The translations under genes were made by a program, and so were the position numbers. Under the pieces are notes generated by a model. That model did not search any database. It was not told the DNA's origin and saw only the letters and a program-made list of their open reading frames with translations. Shown here one piece after another: positions 23,907 to 38,067 of a stretch of DNA of 64,000 bases. Every line of letters begins with the position of its first letter. Position 1 is the first letter of the stretch. The DNA is from Gavia stellata (lineage: Eukaryota > Chordata > Aves > Gaviiformes > Gaviidae): the NCBI RefSeq assembly GCF_030936135.1, contig NC_082597.1, forward strand, positions 77,668,495 through 77,732,494. Reading direction: 5' to 3'.

Positions 23907-26756
23907 ATTCTTTATTTATCTGGCCCACAGTTTCTGTATATAATCTCACACGTTTTATATATAACTGTAGCTTAGTTTCTTCGTAAAATTCAAGAATGAA
24001 CTACTGAGCTAAACAAAAGTAGGCCAACCTACATCAGGTGAGTATCCTGCTCCTTTTATTACCTCTTTTTGCCCTAGCACTCTTTGCCACCTTGGCATCA
24101 GCAAAATTCAATCTATTAAAATTGCTGCCTAGCATGCCCTGAAGTCCAACAGAGGATAAAAACAAACACATTCATGGAAATTGAACTGTTGAAACATGCT
24201 GAAAGGGGGCAAAGGGGTTAGCCAAACATTAGATTTGAGTGTTTCGGTGCCATTTGCAGAGCTTCAAGGTGCTGACTTCTTTCAAGGCCCATGGAAGTCA
24301 ATAAAACCGAAAGCCACTGAGATTTCAGGGGACTGATGTTAGAAGCAGAAGAAATTTTTTTTCTAGATTCCATTTGAAAGAAGGTGGCAAAGTTGGGTTC
24401 CAAAGCAGATCAGGTTAATATACTGCTTGAAATGGATCCCAGCTGGATCACCCGCAATTCCTAATAACATTACGAAATGCTCAGGCTCTTCACTGCCCTG
24501 GTAGCAAGGTGAGTGCTGCAGGGCAGAGGGGGCAGGACAGCAGCCCTGAAGAGGAAGGTGGCCGGTTCCCGTGCCCGTATCCAACAACCGCCCAGCAGCA
24601 AGGTAGGCAGCGAGCCCTTCTGGATGCTGGAACTGCTCCTTGGTCCCCACCTAGCCTCTGCTTTTCATTTGACTTACTAAGTTACTCCCCTTTCTTTCTC
24701 CTGGTTCCATTTTTCTCTCCTGCGCATTAAAAACCTTCTATAATAACTGCTGCTTCCTCCAGGAGAGCTGAAACAAGATGCATCTGCTGCTTCCTTTCGC
24801 CTCGCCAGAGGCGGAACTTGCTCCAACTGCAGAATGGTCTATTTCGGAGGGAGGAATCTGTTTCAGCACTTGAATTTTATCCCCAAACCTGTGGTTTAAC
24901 CCTGAGTTGCATATTTACTCCCAGTTAAATCATCTTTTTTTATTTACTTCCTCACAATTCTTTCATTTCTGGCAATAAAATGCATATTAATGACATACAG
25001 AAAAAATTGTATTTCTTGAAATAGTTATTTCTTTTATCAAAGAGCCTTATTTTCTATTTTCACTTTTCAGTATTAAGAAGGCTAGTCTTCTGAGTCAGAG
25101 CTCAAGAAAAAATATGTAGTAATTACTGTGTTGAGAGCTAGATTTCAATGTAGGATGAAACAGTCATTGTGTTTCCTGTAACTGTTCTTTCCGTGTATGA
25201 TTTATTTTTCTTCAACTGAATTTGTGTGGCTTTTCCAGCAGCATGAAATCTAAAACTATTATTTCTTTTAAAACAAATTTCTGAAGATACTTCAAAAAAA
25301 GAGCATGGAACGGCTTTTTAACATTAACAAAACTATCAACAATTAAAAAAATAGGAGTAAAGCTGTTGCAATTTAATCTGGTTACTGTTTGGCTTCCTGT
25401 TGTAGCTCCAGTGTATATTTCTTCACACATAACCATCCAAGCAATAAATAATTTTTAACTTTGTTTATTTGTAGTTAGGAGCAGAAGGGTAACACCCGCA
25501 CCACCATCACTGGAAACAGCACTACATGCTGGAAGAGATGTTAGAAAGACAATTTTATGCAGAAATGACTCTTCCCTCTTCCCTCCCTGTCCTTCCCATG
25601 TAAAAAGCCACAGGAGAAGTTGAGGTGCGTTGAGATGTGGAAAGAGGAGGCCAAGGACCCTGGACAATTTCAGCAGAGTGTAAGAGGCAAGAAAACAATT
25701 TCTCTTTCTGAGCTGTATTGCCGGCTTTACAAAGAAACATGCTTTGACGCCAGTGGTGGAACTGTGACGGGTTTATTATTTTTAAATTGTCTCACAGCTG
25801 CATCTAGATATTGGTCTGCTGGGGTGTAAAACGTCCTTTGGCTGCAATAGGATCTTTGTGCATGGATCAATGACAGCGTACGACCCCTGCTGAGTAGCAT
25901 TTCTTGAGTTGCAGAGAAAGAAAAACAGTGCTTGCTTGGCGTCATCGGGCTGAGGTATTCCACTTGGTATGGCTTAGTTTGAATGATAATTTATGAAGCA
26001 TGGAAATTTTTGTTTTGAACAATTATGAATGCCAGCTGGTGGGTTATTATCTGTTTGTTCTATGTTATTCTTCATTATTTACTCATTTGTTTTCATGTGC
26101 GTGCACGTTTTGTATTGTGGATCTATTGTATGCTCAGTTTTTCATGACAGACATTTAGGCTTCTTGCAGTTGCCCAGTGATGACTGCGGTTTTCAGGTGT
26201 GCACCTTAATATCAGATAAGAGGCAGAAAGACTGTAATAATTCAGACTAAATACTTCAACAACAGCTATCATCACATGCACGCACTGTAACAGAGAATCC
26301 TGCTGTGCTATGTCAATGTTCTTGTGTCCACTATAATCTTAAAGCACTCCCAAATAGTAAACTGGAAGCCAGTTACTTACACACAAAAATAATCTTCACC
26401 TCTTCAGCTCTGCTACCAGCACTGGCTTTGTGTACCCACAGAACGTGAGAGACAAGGATTTGGCAGGTGGTGCCGAGATGAGACTTTGCCCAGAGATTTC
26501 CATTCTTTGGTGTTTTTACGCAATCACCGCGCAGTCCCACTGGCATCAGCAGCTATTATGCAGCAGCTGCATAATCAGGCGTTTATTGGAAGAGGTGGGG
26601 AGGAAGAAGGCCACATGTTTGTCCCCTGCGTTCCCTAATGGTAGAGGAGGAAACAACTGGAAGAAGCATTGTGTGATTATTGATGTGCAGCTGCTGGCCC
26701 GTGTTTTCTGACTGCTCTGTAACTCTGACAAGAATGCGATGCTACGAAAACTGTGA

Positions 26757-27508
26757 TGCTTGGGTCACAACAACCCCATGCAACGCTACAGGCTTGGGGA
26801 CGAGTGGCTGGAAAGCTGCCCAGCGGAAAAGGACCTGGGGCTGTTGGTTGACAGCCATCTGAATATGAGCCAGCAGTGTGCCCAGGTGGCCAAGAAGGCC
26901 AACGGCATCCTGGCCTGTATCAGAAATGGTGTGGCCAGCAGGAGTAGGGAGGTGGTCGTGCCTCTGTACTCGGTGCTGGTGAGGCCGCACCTCAAATACT
27001 GTGTTCAGGTTTGGGCCCCTCACTACAAGAAGGACATTGAGGTGCTGGAGTGTGTCCAGAGAAGGGCGATGAAGCTGGTGAGGGGTCTGGAGCACAAGTC
27101 TGATGAGGAGTGGCTGAGGGAACTGGGGTTGTTCAGTCTGGAGAAGAGGAGGCTGAGGGGAGACCTTATCACTCTCTACAACTACCTGAAAGGGGGTTGT
27201 AGAGAGGTGGATGTTGGTCTCTTCTCCCAAGTGACAAGTGATAGGACAAGAGGGAATTGCCTCAAGTTGCGCCAGGGGAGGTTTAGATTGGATATTAGGA
27301 AAAATCTCTTCACTGAAAGGGTTATCAAGCATTGGAACAGGCTGCCCATGGAAGTGGTTGAGTCACCATCCCTGGAGGTATTTAGAAGACGTGTAGACGT
27401 GGCACATAGGGACATGGTTTAGTGGTGGACTTGGCAGGATTAGGTTTGCGGTTGGACTCGATGATCTTAAGAGCCTTTTCCAACCTAAATGATTCTATGA
27501 TTCTATGA
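26757..27508 (+). mobile_element. CR1 LINE, 5'-truncated, 3' end intact and young
   Basis: The segment encodes the C-terminal part of CR1 ORF2, downstream of the catalytic reverse-transcriptase core. One frame is open from the truncation point to the stop at 27420 (220 residues from the first ATG, 26760). Recognisable motifs include [32 protein letters not shown] and the final [21 protein letters not shown]. After the stop comes the conserved 3' non-coding end (GGTTGGACTCGATGATCTTAAG) and two ATTCTATG-type tail units ending near 27508. The copy looks close to the family consensus as I know it, so insertion is probably recent. It is 5'-truncated, as most CR1 copies are, and cannot move by itself. 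It sits antisense to SHISAL1 in the large intron. Confidence 0.95.
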
Positions 27509-30119
27509 AAACTGATGTTGGTGTGAGTCTTCTGGGAACACAGCCTCACACATTCCCCAGATAAATCACATTTTAAAGAGCCATTCTCCTTAGGCTCCTC
27601 AGTTTGGCCTCCTTTGCAGACCTAGCTTCCCATCCAGTGACTCTTGCTTATATTCCATGAGCCCCCTTGCCAGTTTTAAAATACAAGTAATGGGTATTCT
27701 GCTGCATCTCAAGACATTTCTTTGGTGAATTGCCAACTTTGAAAAGAAATGTACACTTAGGTGAGATGAATCCCAGCTGGTTAATTGTTAGTGACTTGTA
27801 TAAGCTCATCTTCCAGCATAATGTCAAAAAATCAATGAAGAGAAGCTTCCAAGTGATTCAATCCATCCTAAGAGAGGTGGGATTAATAGCCCTCTGGTAA
27901 TGCCTCTTTCAATGTGTTAGTGAGGATGCCTAAATAACCAGTAGATGCTCGACTTTTAGATGGCTAAATTGACTGAGGTTAATCCTGCTCTTTATCACCA
28001 GTCAAGATTTGTATAAATTGATCTTCCAGGTACTGGATCTTTTCCTGTCTTTGTTTGCTACAATCCTCTATTATCTGAAATCTCCTTGCCATGAAGAATT
28101 TACAGACTGAGATCAAATTGCCTTTTAATGTTCTTTTAGCCTTCAGCTTCTTAAACTTTTCACAGTTTGACAGACTTTCCAAAAGTCAGATAAGCTCTGC
28201 AGCTCTTTATGAATGCTTTCCCATCTGCCATTACATTTTTTTCTGTTAGCTTGCTTAGGCATCATCCTGTGTAGAAAACTGATGGTGGGTAGTTACCTAT
28301 TGTATTACTGGATATTTCAAATTGTACCAGGATACTCTATATCAGTGATGCCTACATCACAGCAGTAGAGAGTGAGTAGTGCTGTTACCTGAACCTTAAG
28401 TCCATGTTTCTACTACGTAACATAAAATGTGCAATCTTAGTGTTGTGAGGCAGGAACTTCGTTGCCCAGGTAGGTGTGCTGAGTTTCAGATACCAAAGCA
28501 GAGCGTGGTATAATCAGTCTTTAAGAGCTAGATTACAGTCTGTTACATGTTTGATCTTTGTAATGCATTTGCAATTTTTTATAGAACTATGGGAGAGCCA
28601 TATGTAGAAACAGGATGCAGTGCCAAAAGTTTGTGAATCCTTTAATGACCCCTTGATCTTCTCTTAGGCAGTCCACTAGAACCTTGCCAAAGCACTAGGT
28701 TACATGCTGCACTGTGCGAGCGAATCTACTCACGTGCTTCCATGTGGTCCCCTCCTAGTATGTCAGCTAAGGTGCAAAACCCAGCTAGAAGAATCAGTGT
28801 TCACATATGTTTGTGTGTAAAGCAGGTTGAACCTGGGACTGTCAGAGCCCAAACCTACAGACTTCTACATGCCTCCACAGTCCCAGGATTACAGCCTCAT
28901 AGCTAGGAAGGAGGTACGATCCTCTGGAAACTGCAATATGAGACTGGGGGGAGCAATTTCTTGCTCTTACAGTATTACAAAATTTACAAAATTTACACAA
29001 ATTACAATAATGGAAGTATTGTCAAATACTTTCAGCGTGGCCCTCAGTAACCAGACAAGCTTTTCTGTCTCATCTGTCGAATGGAAGTAATAAAACTTGA
29101 CTAGCTCACATAAGCACTGCGCGGATAAATACACCACAGCCTATTAAGTAGTCATTTACTTTTATAGTATATAGGAGCAGCGCTAACTCCAGCGATAGCC
29201 AGTAGTCATGACAACTGCCTTTAAGAACGATAGGGATATGCCAACCAACCCTCTACCTAATTTTTACTAATTCTGTTTTTTAAATGTTCTAGACCATGTT
29301 TGCACTAATCTAATTAGAATAAAGGAAAAAAGAAAATGAGGCAGAGATTGTCCTCACAGGTGAAATTTGTTAGTGTAACAAACACTGGAAGATTAGGACT
29401 TAAAATGGGAAGATGTGGATTACTCTTGTCATAATCCTAATGCTTAACAAGCTCTTTTTTTCTGTTATCTCACTTGTCTCTAACTCCTCCAAAACCTGCC
29501 TCTTATAGCCAGCATCACCTTCTGGACTTTCTTAAGTATGGTTGTTGGACTGCTTCAGGTATTTTTACTTTTGCTTTATGCATTCCCAGGGAAAAGATGG
29601 GAAGAGGCAACCTGAGCAAGAGTCGGCAAATGCCAAACCAGGTTTATTTTTTCTTCAATAGCATCACACTTAGGTGGAATTTTTAATACATCAAAATTTA
29701 ACACAACAAAAATGCATCCACGTTTTTGTTGTCTTCTTTTAGTTGTTCGTGCAATCAGTGGGGCTTTTTTTAATTGGGATGCCATTTTTTGTTGTGAGCT
29801 CCGAGAGCCTTCAGTGAATAGTAAAAAAAATAAAAAGTCAACTCCCAGCCTCTCGTGTAATTTTCTTTAAAATGTCTTAAAATGCAAATTAAGCAGGTGT
29901 TTTTCAAGTTGATTTCAGTTGTTAACTTCAGCAGCAGAAGAGAAGTTTGGGAGGTTTTTGGTGATCAAAATGGGTGAACTCTGGCTGCTTTCCAGTCAGA
30001 ATTTCTTCAGAACTTTTTAGTGAAACTGTGCTGGAGACGAGCTGTTAGCACAAGAATGACAAAAGGTGCTGGGTTCAGCAGCTCCCTGTGACTCATCTCT
30101 TCTCAGAGGTGAGATGTTG

Positions 30120-30310
30120 GGAATGCAATAGAAAATCACTTGCCTCCCTCGTCTGCGTGACTGATTAAAATCTGTATCACTAATCAACGCAGAATATAGT
30201 TAATGACTGTTTAATTAATTTACTGTAATTTTTGATGAAGCTCACTGCAATTACTTTTCACATGCTGCTACATGATAGTAATGATTTTCAACAGAAAGAA
30301 GGCAGCCTGC
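30120..30310. other. Candidate conserved-type non-coding block
   Basis: Unique sequence dense in homeodomain-like TAAT and TTAATTAAT motifs (around 30196-30220), followed by further AT-rich sequence that fits neither a repeat nor an open frame. This texture is common in conserved developmental enhancers within large introns. No conservation can be measured from one sequence, so this is only a candidate. Confidence 0.15.
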
Positions 30311-31468
30311 GTAGCGCGTGTCAGCTCTCAGCGCAGCATCACTTTAATGACTGCAAGGAGTTGCTCTAACACAGAATTCAGCTCAGAGATATGATTAGCT
30401 AGTTAATACCCACAATCCCCATAACTACAAAGGCTCCTTTGTGGATAAACTACTCCACTATGTACTAGAGCACCAGTCTTTCCGAAAGAAAAACTGTAGC
30501 TGGACCTTGTTGCCTTGTATATCTGAGCCCAGCAGTCATTGTTCTGCCAGGTGATCGCATGAACCGCTGTGCATACACCTTTCCATCGCTGCTTTTAACC
30601 CTCACTGCAAATGGTTATGTCTCCAGAATCATCTCACCTTTGAGATTCCTTGGAGCCTGAGTAAAGGTTACCAATACATACAAATACCAGGAAACAGATT
30701 ACCCTGTTGGGAAGTAAAGTGAGGTAGCTTATTTCACACAAAACCACTTTTTACAGTTATTTTTACCCTCCTGTATTTTATGATGGGTGCCCTGTTTCCA
30801 CCATTTATTCCTTTCATTCTGCTCTGTGGAGGCTACATAGTGTTGTGCTGATTAAACTCATTTCTCTGATGTTTAAAGTAGTATGTCTCACTTGCTCTGT
30901 TTTGGGATCACATTATCACCTGACATGGGACTAACATTAGCAGCATTTCTAATTGTGTTCCAGTGACATCTGTCATATTCCTGCCATTTAATGCCTTAAA
31001 CTGGTTTTATCTCTTTAGCATTCCCGATTGCCAAGAAACTTTTGATAGTGGATTTCAAAGTCCTTTCAGAAGCATGTTTTTTCTGCAGTGAATAGATTTT
31101 CTTCACAGTTATGGTTGTAGATATCTGTGTATATGTATTTATGACAGTGTTGATCATGTAACTTCTCCAAAACCTTTTAAGTTCTTGAAAATTGTTTGCT
31201 GATTGACAGTGGCGTTCTCTCATGACTTAATGAACAGTAAAATGACTCTAATGTTTCTGAAATTTCAACACTTTTTGATCTATTTTGCTTTTGAGACTTA
31301 AACAGCCATATATCTGATATCTTCCTAATGATGAACGAACTGACTGTGTCTAATTGCTGGCCTTTTCTTGAACTGTGCAGTGAAACATCATTATAAAACC
31401 AAGGTCATACAAACATGTTTTATCACTTTTCTGATGAAACGCCTAATTGCTTGCTGCAGTTGTCTTCG

Positions 31469-31666
31469 TCATGATCTAATCAGGGAACAGTGACAATAAA
31501 AGTAATGATGTGGTAGATCCTTGACCTCAGCTCTCACTGCAAATAATTGTCTGACATTGTTACCATTTATGGTCATGCGTTCAGCATTATCACATAAGCT
31601 TTTGATGATTTCATTACCAGCTGGTATTCCATAGTATGCCATTACTTCATGTAGAAATTTTAGCAT
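31469..31666 (-). pseudogene. Possible decayed protein-coding relic, unassigned
   Basis: A 65-residue minus-strand frame, with its neighbours to about 31.9 kb, has a protein-like composition (motifs such as YGIPAGNEIIKSL) that stands out from the AT-rich intron. I do not recognise the family. A DNA-transposon remnant or a processed pseudogene are both possible, and so is chance. Confidence 0.15.
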
Positions 31667-34600
31667 AGTCTAAAAGATCTTCTGCAACCCCATAAAAGGA
31701 TTATTTATTACATCTGGCTTTTTGTTTAGTAATAACTCTGAGAATAATAAATTGGTCTGTACACGATCTTCAGCTCTACCACCTGCTAGTTCCTCCTTGA
31801 GTTAGGGAGTTATCTGTTTTTTTGACATCCAAAATATACATTGGGAATTGATTTTCCAAGACACTGAAAGCAATGGGATCTTACTTCAGAGGCTCTTATT
31901 TTTTTTTTCTTCTTCTTCATTCTCACTTCTGTTAAAAGCACCGAGTGCACATAGATAGTTGTTTTGCAGGTGTTTTTAGTAGTTCTCTGGGGCATAGCCT
32001 ACTTAAGATGGACAGTATTCTGTCCATCATTTTCTTTCCTTTTTTTCCCTATTTTTGAAAAGTGTTTTCTTTCAGTTCAGAACTCTGAGTTACGCTAAAT
32101 CTCCTACTTAGAACTCCTGTTGCAACTTTGCATAAACACAGGAAGGCTTGCCTGTTTAGATTATTAACTCCAGCTCCTTAATACCTCCCTTTTCATTTCT
32201 TCTACCACTTGCAACATCTTTGGCCAATGCTGTTTATTCCCCCTGTTGTTTGCTTGTCCATCTGCCTTATTAGAAAACTAGAAGCAATTAGTTGAATTTT
32301 ATCAATGTAATAAAAGTTTTGGTCCCTGCCAGTTAAAGCTTAATACAGCCGAGACTGCATAATTCACTACAAGGTATGGGAGCTACTCACTGGTTCATAC
32401 CTTTGCCTTTGCTACTCTAGATCCAGCTACTCTTAAAAGCATGCCAGAGACAACTAGGCTGATTTTCAGTTACATTTGTATTTACAGAACTAAACCAGGA
32501 GTGATTGCAAGCGCCCCACTTAGCCTTTTAAATGCAAACGTGAAAGTAGGCAACCTGGACACCTTTGATGTGCTATTGAGAGAAATGGCCGGACTGCATG
32601 AGTGTATGTGGGTTTGAAGCTCAGCTGCTGCACTCAGCTGTACTTGAAAAGTGGCTGGGGCTGTTTTAAAGATTCTCTGTGATACTTCAGAATCTAAGCG
32701 AGGAGCTTTAGAATAATCTTGCTATTTTCTTGTTCAGTGCATATATAAGATGTGTAAAACGTGCATGTGCTATTACAATTACTATTGAGCATCTAGCACT
32801 TAAGAGGATGTAAGGGGTAGGAGTTTTGTAACTACTAAAACAACTACAGAGTCTTAAAATTAAGTGGTTTCTATTGTGACAGAGAAGATGGAATTGGTTG
32901 ATAAAACTTGGGATGTTACACTCATTCCTGTGTGTGATGCTGTAGTGTTGTGACATTATGCAGTGCAATTGTGGGCTTAATTGGAGTCTTCTGATCTCAC
33001 ACAAATTTCACGCTGCTATCTGCTACTTCAGTACTTTCATTCTGGATTTGTTATAATGTAGATGAGGTAACGATCTCGCTGCAAAAAATTCTACTCAAAA
33101 TATATGAGAAAATTTAAATATGGAAGATGTTCAGAACTGGTTTCCAGTATTTTTACTAGCTTTCATTTCTCAGTGTGAGGAGTTCATTCAGCAATAGTCT
33201 TCGGATAACCTTTTAACTACTCACTTTTGTTCCAATTGCTATTTTCTGACAATTCATTACCACTTTTAAGTTAAGTTAAATCACTGCAACTGTACAGTCC
33301 ATTTAAAAGAAAGACTTTCCTGAAGCTGACAAATGTGATTCCCAGTTTGATGGAAAGGCTGAGAAACTGCTAAAATAGGGAATATCAATCAGTCCATATC
33401 CAATGAATCTGCAGTTAATAAGCATGTAAAGAAATAAATGTTGCAATATGGGGGTCTACAATTTACAGAGCAAAAGGAAAAGGAGAATAAGGCATGAAAT
33501 GAACAATATGTATTACATATGTATCAACAAAAGATGCAGTGTCTATCAATATATACAAAGATTGCCTATATTCAGATTGAGGTGGATGGAAACCTTGCAT
33601 ATTGTCTTAACTTCACACGCTAATAGTGAATTTCTAAATACAAGGAAAAAAGAAAGCACTCTAACTTATGTATCCTGAATTATTTAAATGCAAATGATAA
33701 AAATCAAAACTAAATCTTCCCATTTATTGCACGATTATAGTACTGAGGCAAGTAAACAAGACTTGGAGCATTGCAGATTTTGAGGTGTTTGGTTCCAAGC
33801 GCACTGCCTGTCTGTACTGTTGGTCTCCTGCCCTGACACCGAATAGGAGGCCAGGCAGGAGAAGGGCTATGCAATGCAAAATAAGTTTCAGCATCCAGCT
33901 CTTCTAGGAGCAGAAAGTGATTTCCTTAGCTGTGCTTTTGTTTTTAAGCAATTTCTATTTTTACAGTTATGCAGTTCCTAGCAAACAGACAAGAATGTTT
34001 AGAAGAAAATATTTTCAACAATATCTGTTATTCTAACCCAATATATTTTGAAGGGAATGGAGGCACACATATAATGGTAGATGGTGCCTGACACACATAA
34101 CGTCTGTTACCAGACAGATTCTCCAGATGATGTTAATTCCCAGACAGTTCTTTCATAAAAGCACTATATTAGGTATTCAATTTTATTTCTTTCCATCTTT
34201 TTAAAAAAACTATTGGTGCTCTGGTTTGCCGTACTTAGTCTGAGTATAATATAAAAATCTAGGTAGGGGCTGTAAATAAAAATTATGTTTTGCCCTCTTA
34301 TGCAAAATTTTGCATCTTTAAAATAGTTTTGTATTCCTGTTTAATGTAGCGATTTTGCAAATGTAAATTTGAGATCTTTCTTATTTTCAAAACACGTTAC
34401 TTAAATTGGAAGGAGACAGATTTTGTTCACTTTGTTACTGTAAATATCTTGTATCGAGAGCAGCCTCTGCACCAAACCCTCCCGCCACCCCAGCGCCTCA
34501 TGTTTTTGGTGGACTATGGCCGTGTTCACGCGGCACAGCTGACCCACTTCAGTGCCAATGTCCCAAGCTAGGCGATGCAGGCAAGACTGCATGCGCAGCT

Positions 34601-35031
34601 CTTGGAAATTACTGAAGCAGAGGACCTACTGAACGTGGATTTTTTGCTCCAGTGGTAGTCCGTATCCTGTTTCAAAATTTGGTATCGAAGGAAATTCTTT
34701 CACATAGCCTTTTTAGCCACCAGCAAAGTATTTATTCCCTGTGGTTTTTGCACAGTTGCTGTGGACATGCTCAGTTACCTGCTGGCTTCTAAACTCTGCC
34801 AATATTTTATAGGCTTTCTTCTCTCTTTGTTTGTAATTGCTTCGGTAGTCATTTGAAGAGGTGTCAAGTAGCAGGTGAACAGCAGCAGGCTAAAAACTAT
34901 TCTATTTGTTGTCTGAAAGGCAATGTGACTCAGAGGAATTCACAGCAAAAGCAGATTGCAACATCTAATAAGGGGAAGTAAAATAGACTTGCCTTTGTCT
35001 AACCCATTCCAACTGCATAAAGGAAATAAGC

Positions 35032-35945
35032 ATGGGCTTACCCTGCTGGGCTGATACTTTTCCTGATTCTGGACAACGAGCGGGTTTCCAATACCGTGAG
35101 TCATGTAGCAGAACGTACATGATCACACACAGAGCAGACATCGCCTCTGCGTGCTGTTGCGCAGAAGGACAGGGAACAGAGAGGCAAAAGTTAGACTTCA
35201 AGACAGTATTCCCTGTGATCTGCATCCTTGATGGAGGTGGGGAGGAGTTTAACATCACCAGAGAAAGGCAGAGATCACGTTCATCTGTTCCCCTCTCACA
35301 TGTGGAAGACAGCACAGCCACGGAGAATCTGGAGAAACTCTGCCAGGCTGCCCTGGCCCACACTTCCTCTTATGTGATCTTCCTTGCTAGTCTGACCTTT
35401 CTTAGTCATTATTAATTAACAATATTCCTGTGGTTGTGAGAACAAGTTTTTTCGGTAGTCAGGATTTTGATTCCTCAACCTACAATATTGCATTTTATCG
35501 CCTCCCTGGCTTGTACTTCGTTGAGCAGTAGTAACGATGCGCCTGCTGCTTGTTGCTGTTTGATCTCCAGCTGATAAAAGCGTGCTCAGGCTAACCAGGC
35601 TCCAGATTCTTACATGGACCAGTGAGCTCATGCACCTCAGCCACGACCTGGAGAAACCACCGTGACGGTGCAGTCTGTGACGGTGTTTGGGTTGCGGAAG
35701 ATACATCCAACCAGGACCTTCAGACCACACAGGCCTTTGGACAGCCCTCAGATGGTTTCCATACTAAAGAAGAAATCAGCATTAGTCGGGCCGCAAAATC
35801 CATACACTACATGATGAAGCAACATTATTCTAAGTCAGGCTCAATGTTTCTGAGATTAATGATTTTCCTTCCTGCCCTTGCACAACACCGCAAGCCCTCT
35901 GCAGAGCAGCCAGCAGCAAGTATAATGGATTCCAGACTTCTTTAG
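35032..35945 (+). other. Open-frame island of higher GC, unassigned
   Basis: Two consecutive plus-strand frames (35032-35415, 127 residues; 35622-35945, 107 residues) and a minus-strand frame (34965-35363, 132 residues) are open in a local rise of GC within an AT-rich intron. No family is recognised. Both strands being open suggests that base composition lengthens the frames; an old transposon remnant or enhancer is likelier than a gene. Confidence 0.2.
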
Positions 35946-37683
35946 TTATAATAATATTGTGGCTATACATGGTCCTCTTTGTCTCAAGTAAATAATGAAG
36001 TGATCTGCTATGACAAAATGTTTAAACATCTTGGGGATGGTTCTACCCACTATATACTATGACTTGCTTGATTTTTCTCTCTGACATAATCTGTTTCAGT
36101 CATTGGTTTCATTGCCAATTCGTAGCATTTAAACTAGAACAAGTAAAGAAATGATAAAATAAAAAGCACTTACATAATTTTTTTAATCCAGGAAGATCCC
36201 AAACTGCTTTACAAACTATCGGTTAATCCTGCCATCTTTCTTGGGATAGTTTCTTACACTGTCAGTTCTCTGCAATAAGGATGCCTGAAGTCTTTGGTGT
36301 TGCTGAGACTCTTGATGTGCGAGAATCACTTTCCTATTGTCATCATATAGTGTCTTCTAGAATGGGCATGGTTTTTAACTGTATTAGGATAAATGCAGTA
36401 CAGGAAGCTAACAGCTTCAACAACATCTGTCATCATGAAAACTTCCAAACTGTTTTGGAAAATGTTTGTAGCAGTATTTAAGTTTTTATGCCCTGGGATA
36501 AATGCATATCTCACAGGACTGAAAAACCTATTTTGTGTTTTCAAAAAGCTCATCTGCAAACAGGAACTGTTCTTACGCTATGATACTACCAATACATACA
36601 TAAGTGTGTTTGTGAGGTGCTAAAGAAAAATGCTTATTTTCTCTACGGAGGGAAAAGCTGGGATAAGTTTAGGACACATTAAAAATGCCAACACGAACTG
36701 AAAAGTTGATTTTATAGACTGAAAACCTGCTGTTACTAAAGCATCTAAGAGGTTGATGTCATCATCTAGAACAACGGAAATTCAGCTATAAAATACAAAA
36801 ACATATTAATAGATTAGGCAATTTTAAAACCAATGATGGGAACTATAAATCCAGTATCTCCACTGCACTTCTTGACTGATAGCATGATTACATTTTGAGA
36901 AGACAGTACTGAGGTCATTCATCAAATATAGACTGCAGCAGAACCGGACTCTGAAATTAAGCTTAATTTCTATATGGCAAAATTACCATATTTTCATGTA
37001 CATAACCTGCAGATTATCTAACGGAGAAATAAACAGCCAGGCAGCCTCCTCTTACTCCCCACGGTCTTAGCAATTGCTGCAGCACACAAGTCTGTCATTT
37101 TCTGAGGGAGCTGGTTACTCAAAAACCTCTTTCACATGCTAAACACATTGCCTGTGATCACCAGTGCCTACTACCTTTTTCTTGGTATTTTTTATGTATC
37201 CAACTCAGACGGAGTCATCTACACACTCAGTTAAGGGGTTCTGAGTTTCAAAAGTTGCAGGTTATAAGCTTGAAAATACGGCATCTCTTGTAGTGTTTTA
37301 CATGGTGAAACACAAGGGATAAATATGGTTTTGCTAAGGAAACATCTACTTATTTCTTTCATTGACCAATGAAAAGATTAGGAAAAAAAAGAACCAGTTT
37401 TATGGGAACTGAGGGGAGCGCAGACAGACGGTTCACTGGGGAAGGGGTGAGGGTTACTGGAGTGACTTAGCAATGCTCATCTCCTGCAAACAGGAAAAGG
37501 AGCATACGGGATATGCTCACCTGATCCTAACATACATTCCCCGCTTAATGCTTCAAAAAAAGCAAAGAAACAGAACAACAAAAGTCAGTAATGGAAAGTG
37601 ACCAAGAATCCTTCAAGAATTATTGAATAGTTTCCTTTAATTTGTAATGGTATGAATTACCAAGTGGTATAATCAGGCTAATA

Positions 37684-37761
37684 TTTTTTTTTTTTATATA
37701 TATATATATATTCATGCAGCCATTACATTTTTATATATACACACATACGCGCACACACATG
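37684..37761. repeat. Compound T-run, (TA)n and (CA)n microsatellite
   Basis: A run of about 12 T (37684-37695) passes into about eight TA units. After a short gap comes TATATACACACATACGCGCAC (near 37732-37753), an alternating purine-pyrimidine stretch of the kind that can adopt Z-DNA. Confidence 0.85.
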
Positions 37762-38067
37762 TATTAAGCTAGAAGACAATTATTGTACTACAAATGTTGA
37801 TCTTAACCTGTATAGCAATTCTGACTGGACTGGGAAATCAATGTGCAAAAAAGCTGAAGGAATTAGAAGAAGAAAAAAGGGGAGAAGAGGAAGAAGAAGT
37901 GAAAAGAAGAGTGCTTATAATTGCGCATAAGCAAGTCTCTATCTTAAGTAGCACTGTTAGACTCTTCTGTCTGAACAAGGCCTGCTAGAATGGTCCTTAA
38001 GTCTGATCTGCGCTGGATACATCCAGTACCAGCTACTATGCCAAACAACTTCCTCTTTCACTGATCC

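Noticed and set aside
26742..27332. 196-codon minus-strand open frame
   Set aside because: It is the antisense shadow of the CR1 ORF2 fragment at 26757-27508.
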